From NCBI RefSeq assembly GCF_900111735.1, contig NZ_FOHW01000029.1, positions 1 through 46,002 on the forward strand: a DNA stretch of 46,002 nucleotides, written 5' to 3'. The notes under the pieces are model-generated. The model did not search any database, was not told the origin of the DNA, and saw only the letters and a list, made by a program, of their open reading frames with translations. The position numbers and the translations under genes were made by a program. Positions 40,906 through 46,002 of this stretch are shown here, piece by piece (position 1 is the stretch's first letter; each line of letters begins with the position of its first letter). This stretch comes from Pseudomonas graminis (lineage in GTDB: Bacteria; Pseudomonadota; Gammaproteobacteria; Pseudomonadales; Pseudomonadaceae).

Positions 40906-41204
40906 TTTCATCGACTTGTAAAGCGGCGATGTATCTGCCCACCTCGCGCCATCCGACCATGTCACGACCGCCTGACCCACTCCATTGGAAAGAATAGAAT
41001 CGCGCGCTGTTGATTTTTCCACGCAAAACGTCGGAAAAATCGCCATTCGAGTGCCTTAGCAGCTAAGGTCTACCCGTTGTACAGTGTGAATGAATCCAAT
41101 TCCCATACGCGGCTAGCTTTATATTAAAAACCAGCGCGTATTCCGGCCCCCATTGCGCACCCGCGGGAGACACGAGCAGGGTGCGAATTCGCAGGAGTAG
41201 GTTG

Positions 41205-41699
41205 ATGAATGGCATCGGTAAACGGTTGAGGCAAGAAAGGAAGCGTCTGAAATTGACGCAAAGCGCACTGGGCGCCATTGGTGGTGTGGAAGCCAACGCT
41301 CAGGGACATTATGAAAGCGGGCAGCGATTGCCCAGGGCGGATTATCTGTTCAAGATCGCCGCCGCCGGCGTGGACATTAACCGCGTCGTCACTGGGGTGG
41401 AGGCCTCGGGCCGCGGAGAAGCGCCCTTATTTGCGACGATGCTTGCGGATAGGGAGACGGAGACTGAAGCCGATCTCGACAGCTCGGAAAGCATGGTGAA
41501 AATCATCAGCCAGTTGCGTCAAAGCCTGTGGATCACGGCGAATGCCTTGTGCGAAGTCACCCGGCTGGTTGATTCCGAAGAGCCGCGCTCGAGCGCCGAT
41601 CATGTCGAAGATCACCTGAAGGTGTTGCAAGGCGACGCCGACATGTTCGCGGCACTCGCGCTGGCGAAAGTCCAGAAAGCCGCCCACGAGGCCCACTGA
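41205..41699 (+). CDS. XRE-family helix-turn-helix regulator
   Basis: A 164-residue protein. The N-terminal helix-turn-helix (about 3-62) reads GIGKRLRQERKRLKLTQSAL and AQGHYESGQRLPRADYLFKI, typical of XRE/Cro-type regulators, followed by DINRVVTG. The C-terminal 90 residues are helical and acidic (ESMVKIISQLRQSLWITANA) and probably mediate oligomerisation. The ATG at 41205 has GGAG at 7-base spacing. It resembles a phage-type repressor but no other phage gene is present. The target is unknown; it may act on itself. Confidence 0.85.
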   Translation: MNGIGKRLRQERKRLKLTQSALGAIGGVEANAQGHYESGQRLPRADYLFKIAAAGVDINRVVTGVEASGRGEAPLFATMLADRETETEADLDSSESMVKIISQLRQSLWITANALCEVTRLVDSEEPRSSADHVEDHLKVLQGDADMFAALALAKVQKAAHEAH

Positions 41700-41766
41700 T
41701 CCCGATCAGCGTCACTGACAACCGAACCTCTCAGATGGTAGCCTTGCGCCATCCAGGGAGGTTCCT

Positions 41767-42201
41767 ATGAGCAGATTTCCACTACTGTCCGCAGCGGTCA
41801 TGGCGTTGCTCTTGTGCGACGCGGCAAACGCGGACGTGTTCAAGTGTGTCGCCGCCAATGGCGCCATCAGTTTCGGCCAAAGTCCTTGCCCCACTTACGT
41901 AGGGGAATCCACGGTACAGCGCCCGCCTCCGTCCCGGCTTTCCAGCGAGTGGGAGGAAACCGATTTCCCCTATCGCTTGAACAAGAACGCCACCGAGATT
42001 CTGCAAGTCAGCCGACGCAGGAAGCTGATCATCACCAACGAGCGTGAAATTGCTGATCGCCTGCAAAGCATCCGCCCTCCGCCACCTGGCCTCCCCTCGA
42101 CGTGCGTCGCCCCTCGTTATGACAGCGCCTGCTTCGACCCCTCCGGCGGCCGGGTTCGCCAACCCGTGAAAAGCGGCCTGATGAAATCCTCGGGAAAATG
42201 A
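41767..42201 (+). CDS. DUF4124-type secreted protein
   Basis: A 144-residue exported protein. The signal peptide ends at ANA (20-22). The mature N-terminus VFKCVAANGAISFGQSPCPT matches the DUF4124 pattern (xYKCVDxxGxVxFSDxPC), with paired Cys. Two further Cys follow (STCVAPRYDSACFDPSGG), so two disulfides are possible. The ATG at 41767 has AGGGAGG just upstream. The function of DUF4124 is unknown; periplasmic location is inferred. An in-frame hydrophobic stretch follows the stop codon. Confidence 0.85.
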   Translation: MSRFPLLSAAVMALLLCDAANADVFKCVAANGAISFGQSPCPTYVGESTVQRPPPSRLSSEWEETDFPYRLNKNATEILQVSRRRKLIITNEREIADRLQSIRPPPPGLPSTCVAPRYDSACFDPSGGRVRQPVKSGLMKSSGK

Positions 42202-42210
42202 CAGCGCCGC

Positions 42211-42339
42211 TTGTTTACTCGCGTTATCGACATCAGCCTGCCGATCACCCTTGGCCTGGCGGCGCTGTTGTACATCACCCTGCTGCGCACCTTTCCCGAA
42301 CCGGTGGGCGTGTATGGCTCCATGGGTCCGCACCCGTGA
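42211..42339 (+). CDS. Candidate 42-residue membrane peptide or C-terminal remnant
   Basis: In the same frame as the DUF4124 gene and four codons past its TGA, the frame reads LFTRVIDISLPITLGLAALL then YITLLRTFPEPVGVYGSM, a clear membrane helix with GC-rich codon endings like real genes here. The only start is TTG at 42211 and no good ribosome binding site is seen. It may be a small coupled membrane protein, or a tail separated from its gene by a stop codon. Confidence 0.3.
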   Translation: MFTRVIDISLPITLGLAALLYITLLRTFPEPVGVYGSMGPHP

Positions 42340-42408
42340 CTCGGCAATAACGCACATCGCAACGTAAAGAAGCCGATGGCGATCGGTTGAAAGTCCGACG
42401 CCGTTGAC

Positions 42409-42437
42409 AAGGGCTCGCTGCAAAGCGGGCCCTTTTC
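42409..42437 (+). terminator. Probable terminator
   Basis: AGGGCTCGCT pairs with AGCGGGCCCT around GCAA with one bulge, followed by TTTTCG. It closes the transcript of the DUF4124 gene region. The remainder to 42593 shows no gene. Confidence 0.7.
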
Positions 42438-42593
42438 GTTGGGGAACCTACCCGCGAGGCTACCCCGACCGACGGGTCGCGTGCCGCTGGCGCGAGTGAT
42501 TCACATCACGCACAATCGTTGCCTGGCTCATTACCTCAGCAGCATTCCACCCACAGCAACACGTCAGCTCGACCCACAGGAGATCACCCCCGC

Positions 42594-42887
42594 ATGAACG
42601 CAAACGACTGGACCGAAGCTGCCTTGGCGAAGTACATCGTGACCAATCCGATGTTGCAGGCTGAAATCCAGGATTTGAGCCCGAAAGAGCAGCAACAGCA
42701 AACCCTCTGGGCCTTCGAAGATGAAGCCGAAAATCTGGGTATCCCGACCTGGGAGCTGGCGCTCACCTTCATTGCCGAAACCCCCGAGCAGCTCAAGGAA
42801 CTGCGCGTTGCTGCACACAAGGAAGCGGCCGAGGCACTGGACATGGACTGGGAAGAGTACTGCGAACTGAACGAAGTCGAAGTTTAA
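42594..42887 (+). CDS. Small acidic protein, DUF6388-like
   Basis: A 97-residue cytosolic, strongly acidic protein. The pattern NDWTEAALAKYIVTNPMLQAEIQDLSPKE (quoted: ALAKYIVTNPMLQAEI) and the end HKEAAEALDMDWEEYCELNE resemble the DUF6388 family as I recall it; I am not certain of that name. It is mostly helical, with no signal peptide. The ATG at 42594 follows AGGAG by 11 bases, rather far. It stands alone and its function is unknown. Confidence 0.72.
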   Translation: MNANDWTEAALAKYIVTNPMLQAEIQDLSPKEQQQQTLWAFEDEAENLGIPTWELALTFIAETPEQLKELRVAAHKEAAEALDMDWEEYCELNEVEV

Positions 42888-43026
42888 CCGCCCCTCTCCG
42901 CTCCCTCTCAGGGTCGCCAGCGCTGGCGACCCGCTCCCCTGACTTGCCAGTCATCCTTTACGCTTTACCTTGCCCTGCCGGGTGAGTAACGTCTGCGCCA
43001 CTTCAAAACAAAAAAGGACTCGCTCC

Positions 43027-43716
43027 ATGAGTGATTTGGTCGCCTATCAACTGGATGACGGCGTTGCGACGCTGACCCTGACCAACGGCAAGGTCAACGC
43101 CATCAGCAACGACGTGGTCGCTGCGTTCAATGCTGCACTCGACCGCGCCGAGCAGGACCGCGCCGTGGTGATCATCACCGGTCAGCCCGGGATCCTTTCG
43201 GGCGGGTACGACCTGAAAATCATGACCTCGTCGCCGGAAGCCGCCATGGCCCTGGTCGCCGAGGGTTCCACGCTGGCGCGGCGCATGCTGTCGTTCCCGT
43301 TCCCCATCGTGGTCGCGTGCGGCGGTCATGCCGTGGCAAAAGGCGCGTTCCTGCTGTTGTCGGCGGATTACCGCATCGGCGTCGACGGCCCGTTCAGCAT
43401 CGGTCTGAATGAGGTGCAAATCGGCATGACCATGCACCACGCCGGCATCGAGCTGGCCCGTGATCGCCTGCGCAAAAGTGCCTTCGGACGTTCGGTGATC
43501 TGCGGCGAGATGTTCGATCCCCAAGGCGCGCTGCAAGCCGGCTTCTTCGACAAAGTGGTCGCCCCGGAAGAACTCACCGAGGCCGCGCGCACCGTGGCGC
43601 TGCAAATGAAGAAGATCAACATGCGCGCCCACAAGCAAACCAAGTTGAAAGTGCGCAAGGAATTCCTCGAGACCCTCGACCGGGCGATCGAGCTGGATCG
43701 TCAGATCCCGCTCTGA
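43027..43716 (+). CDS. Crotonase (enoyl-CoA hydratase/isomerase family) protein
   Basis: A 229-residue crotonase-fold protein, shorter than typical enoyl-CoA hydratases (about 257). CoA-binding and oxyanion stretches are present: GQPGILSGGYDLKIM and ACGGHAVAKGAFLLLSADYR. A Glu in GLNEVQIGM falls at the first catalytic Glu position; the second position is less clear, as the next motif is HHAGIELARDRL. The start at 43027 has AAGGA at 8-base spacing. It is not next to beta-oxidation genes; the reaction is not assignable, although hydratase or isomerase activity on a CoA ester is likely. Confidence 0.9.
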   Translation: MSDLVAYQLDDGVATLTLTNGKVNAISNDVVAAFNAALDRAEQDRAVVIITGQPGILSGGYDLKIMTSSPEAAMALVAEGSTLARRMLSFPFPIVVACGGHAVAKGAFLLLSADYRIGVDGPFSIGLNEVQIGMTMHHAGIELARDRLRKSAFGRSVICGEMFDPQGALQAGFFDKVVAPEELTEAARTVALQMKKINMRAHKQTKLKVRKEFLETLDRAIELDRQIPL

Positions 43717-43867
43717 GGGATCACCGACAACGCGCTGCATTCCTTGCGGCGCGTTCCTCCTGAAACATCCCGTTAAATTCCTGATCCTCCGCCCGGCCCG
43801 TGGGCGATTGCCGATTCCAGTGCACATCCGTACACTGCGCGCCTTTTCGCCTACCGGGTGGTTTTGC

Positions 43868-44623
43868 ATGCTGTTCGTACTGCGTATGTTGCTGATGGGG
43901 CTTCACTTTATCGTCGCCGGCGCGCTGGGGTTGTTGCTCGGCTTGTGCCGTCCCTTCAACCCTGACAACAGCCGCCTGTGTGCTCGCCTCTACGCCCTCC
44001 CCGCCATGGGGATTCTCGGGCTGCGCCTGAATGCTCAGCTCACCCCGCAGTTCGAGCAGGCCAGGCCCTGCGTGATCATCTGTAACCACCAGTCCAACCA
44101 CGATCTGTTCGTCCTCGGCAACATCGTGCCGCCGCGCACGGTTTGCATCGGCAAAAAAAGTCTCAAATGGGTGCCGTTCTTTGGCCAGTTGTTCTGGCTG
44201 GCGGGCAACGTGCTGATTGATCGCGGCAACCCGCAACGGGCGCGCCGCGCCATTCTCCAGACCACCGACACCCTGCAGCACAAGGACACCTCGATCTGGG
44301 TGTTCCCCGAAGGCACGCGCAACAAGGGCGAAGGACTGATGCCTTTCAAACGTGGGGCGTTTCAGATGGCGATCGAGGCCGGAGTGCCCATCGTGCCGGT
44401 GTGCGTGAGTACCTACGTGCGCAGCATGGATCTGAATCGATGGAGCAGTGGCGAAGTGATCATCCGTACGCTGCCCGCTCTCCCGACTTCGGGCCTGACC
44501 AGCGAAGACATCCCGCAACTCATCGCGCTCTGCCACGGCCAGATGCAGGCCTGCATCGCCAGCATGGACGCGCACGTCCGTGGGTCCGCCACCGCCATCC
44601 CAACAGACGCTGAACAGCCCTGA
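43868..44623 (+). CDS. plsC: 1-acyl-sn-glycerol-3-phosphate acyltransferase
   Basis: A 251-residue inner-membrane acyltransferase that adds the second acyl chain to make phosphatidic acid. Motif I HQSNHD (74-79, H-x4-D), motif II around KKSLKWVPFFGQLFW, motif III FPEGTRNKGEG (about 146-156) and motif IV VPIVPVCVSTY are all present. An N-terminal membrane helix (about 5-25) precedes them. The ATG at 43868 is the usual family start. Pseudomonas has several PlsC-like proteins, so this may be one of two or three. It is followed by corA. Confidence 0.93.
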   Translation: MLFVLRMLLMGLHFIVAGALGLLLGLCRPFNPDNSRLCARLYALPAMGILGLRLNAQLTPQFEQARPCVIICNHQSNHDLFVLGNIVPPRTVCIGKKSLKWVPFFGQLFWLAGNVLIDRGNPQRARRAILQTTDTLQHKDTSIWVFPEGTRNKGEGLMPFKRGAFQMAIEAGVPIVPVCVSTYVRSMDLNRWSSGEVIIRTLPALPTSGLTSEDIPQLIALCHGQMQACIASMDAHVRGSATAIPTDAEQP

Positions 44624-44715
44624 AAAAACCTGCGAACTCGTTTAAATCCGCCGACTCTGATCAGGGAGCGCGCTAAGCTGCGCGTCAGTTCTCCCTAAAA
44701 GAAGAAGCAGACATT

Positions 44716-45687
44716 ATGGGTCGAGTGGTTGCCGCTGCCGTTTACAGCGCCGGAAAGAAAGTCACCAACATTTCCCTCGACGAAGGCGCGGCCTGGGCGG
44801 CGAAACCCGGGCATTTCGTCTGGATCGGCCTTGAGCAGCCAGACCTCGAACAGCTGACCACCCTGCAACGGCAGTTCAACCTGCACGAGCTGGCCATCGA
44901 AGATGCGCTGGAAGTCCACAGCCGGCCAAAGCTGGAAACCTTCGGTGACGCACTGTTCATCGTGACCTACGCGCCGATCCGCGAGAACGGCAAGCTGATC
45001 TTCATCGAGACGCACATCTTCGCCGGCAAGGGCTACATCATCACCTCGCGCAACGGCGATTCGAAGTCCTACGGGGTGGTGCGTCAGCGCTGCGAGGCCC
45101 GGCCGCTGCTGCTGGAGCACGGTGAAGACTTCGTCCTGTATGCGCTGCTGGATTTCGTCACCGAGAACTACCAGCCGGTCACCGAGCAGATTCACTGCGA
45201 GCTGGAAGAGCTTGAGCACAATGTGCTGCGCAAGGACCTCAACGAATCCGACATTCACCGCATCCACGCGCTGCGTCGTGACCTGCTGCGCCTGCGCCGC
45301 TACGTCGCCCCCATGGTGGAGATCGGCGAGGAGCTGCAGAAGCTCAGCTTCCCCTTCATCGACAAGAACATGCGTCCGTACTTCCGTGACGTGGAGATCC
45401 ACGTCAAACGGCAGATGGAAGACCTTTCCAACCTGCGCGACATCGCCAGCCAGACCATCGAAATCAGCCTGCTGCTGGAGTCTTCACGGCAGAGCCTGAC
45501 CCAGCGCAAATTTGCCGCCTGGGCCGCAATCCTGGCCTTCCCCACCGCCATCGCCGGGATCTACGGGATGAACTTCGAGAACATGCCCGAACTGACCTGG
45601 CATTACGGTTATTACATGGTGTTAAGCGTGATCGTCGGCGGGTGCGGGGTCTTGTTCGCGAGCTTCAAGCGGTCGGGGTGGCTTTGA
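44716..45687 (+). CDS. corA: CorA-family magnesium/cobalt transporter
   Basis: A 323-residue inner-membrane divalent cation channel. The cytosolic N-terminal domain (about 1-260) ends in the long helix region (HVKRQMEDLSNLRDIASQTI), followed by two membrane helices with the signature YGMN (GMN at 284-286) and NMPELTWHYGYY between them, and a positive C-terminus (SFKRSGWL). The MPEL loop is the CorA type. The ATG at 44716 is preceded by GAAGAAG. It is monocistronic and followed by a REP field. Confidence 0.94.
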   Translation: MGRVVAAAVYSAGKKVTNISLDEGAAWAAKPGHFVWIGLEQPDLEQLTTLQRQFNLHELAIEDALEVHSRPKLETFGDALFIVTYAPIRENGKLIFIETHIFAGKGYIITSRNGDSKSYGVVRQRCEARPLLLEHGEDFVLYALLDFVTENYQPVTEQIHCELEELEHNVLRKDLNESDIHRIHALRRDLLRLRRYVAPMVEIGEELQKLSFPFIDKNMRPYFRDVEIHVKRQMEDLSNLRDIASQTIEISLLLESSRQSLTQRKFAAWAAILAFPTAIAGIYGMNFENMPELTWHYGYYMVLSVIVGGCGVLFASFKRSGWL

Positions 45688-45718
45688 ACATTCTCCTGCT
45701 TCGAGTCATACACCGCCT

Positions 45719-45995
45719 GTAGGCGCCGGCTTGCTGGCGAACGCGTATGCACGTACGACCATCATGCGTCGGATGTACCGGCCTCTTCGCGGGCAAGCGC
45801 GCTCCTACACCGATCGGCGGCAAACAGTGAGATCTGGTGGCAGACGCTGGTCTTTTCCTGGCTGAAGCCGGTCTAGAGAAACACCGCGTACTTTAGTGGG
45901 ACCGGCATTAGCCTGGAAGACGTCGGGTGTCACACCGCGCAGCAATTGACGTACTGCAGATCTGTAGGAGCGCGCTTGCCCGCGAATGCGTAGTC
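45719..45995. repeat. REP field at the right end of the window
   Basis: GTAGGCGCCGGCTTGCTGGCG at 45719, inverted GCGGGCAAGCGCGCTCCTAC at about 45791, decayed TTTCCTGGCTGAAGCCGGTC at about 45854, GTGGGACCGGCATTAGCC at about 45895, and GTAGGAGCGCGCTTGCCCGC at 45964. No gene is seen between 45688 and 46002. Confidence 0.85.
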
Positions 45996-46002
45996 ACGGA
46001 CG

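Overview
The window is GC-rich chromosomal DNA from a Pseudomonas, most likely of the fluorescens group. The evidence is the set of gene families (eat-eutB-eutC, efeUOB with efeM, DUF2790 and DUF4124 secreted proteins, zapE, a type 2 ArgC) and the many Pseudomonas-style REP palindromes (GTAGGAGCCGGCTTGC..., GTGGGACCGGCTTCAGCC...) in the gaps between transcription units. It contains about 40 protein genes, one tRNA-Ser(GGA), no rRNA, no CRISPR array and no complete transposase or integrase gene.

Layout. 1-5.3 kb: a Tat-exported dienelactone hydrolase, a secreted NTF2-like protein, a LysR regulator divergent from a type 2 argC with a clear palindromic operator between them, and a CoA-transferase whose halves look permuted. 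5.5-10.7 kb: the ethanolamine operon (eat permease, eutB, eutC) divergent from an AraC-family regulator. 10.9-16.0 kb: a UvrD/FBH1-like superfamily 1 helicase, two small secreted proteins (one DUF2790), and a divergent OmpR-type response regulator with its sensor kinase. 16.0-19.0 kb: a dense repeat field and a TonB-dependent siderophore receptor. 19.2-22.1 kb: a periplasmic helical-repeat protein overlapping a DUF3142 protein. 22.6-26.6 kb: a CitMHS transporter with an AtuA-like (DUF1446) protein and its small partner domain, divergent from a LysR regulator; this looks like an uncharacterised organic-acid catabolic module. 26.8-31.3 kb: the ferrous iron system efeU-efeO-efeB-efeM behind a near-perfect Fur box and ending in a strong terminator. 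31.3-32.7 kb: a disturbed patch with two divergent copies of an intergenic repeat, an AT-richer orphan gene between them, and a broken HD-domain gene. 32.9-40.5 kb: RarD-type permease, zapE with an MFS transporter, SulP transporter, isochorismatase-fold protein, and a LysR/SDR divergent pair. 40.5-46.0 kb: tRNA-Ser, an XRE-type regulator, small secreted and cytosolic proteins, a crotonase, a PlsC acyltransferase, CorA, and a terminal REP cluster.

The most unusual signal is a roughly 280-bp intergenic element in three long copies (1-157, 16531-16812, 31326-31606) plus one remnant (about 32220-32310). It contains a series of hairpins. Four of them (H1, H4, H5, H7) differ in sequence between copies while base pairing is preserved on both arms, which is direct compensatory covariation inside this one window. 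In all three long copies the same end abuts the 3' end of a gene transcribed towards it. This points to a selected folded DNA or RNA structure and not just decayed repeat DNA. Whether it is already catalogued cannot be decided from the sequence alone.
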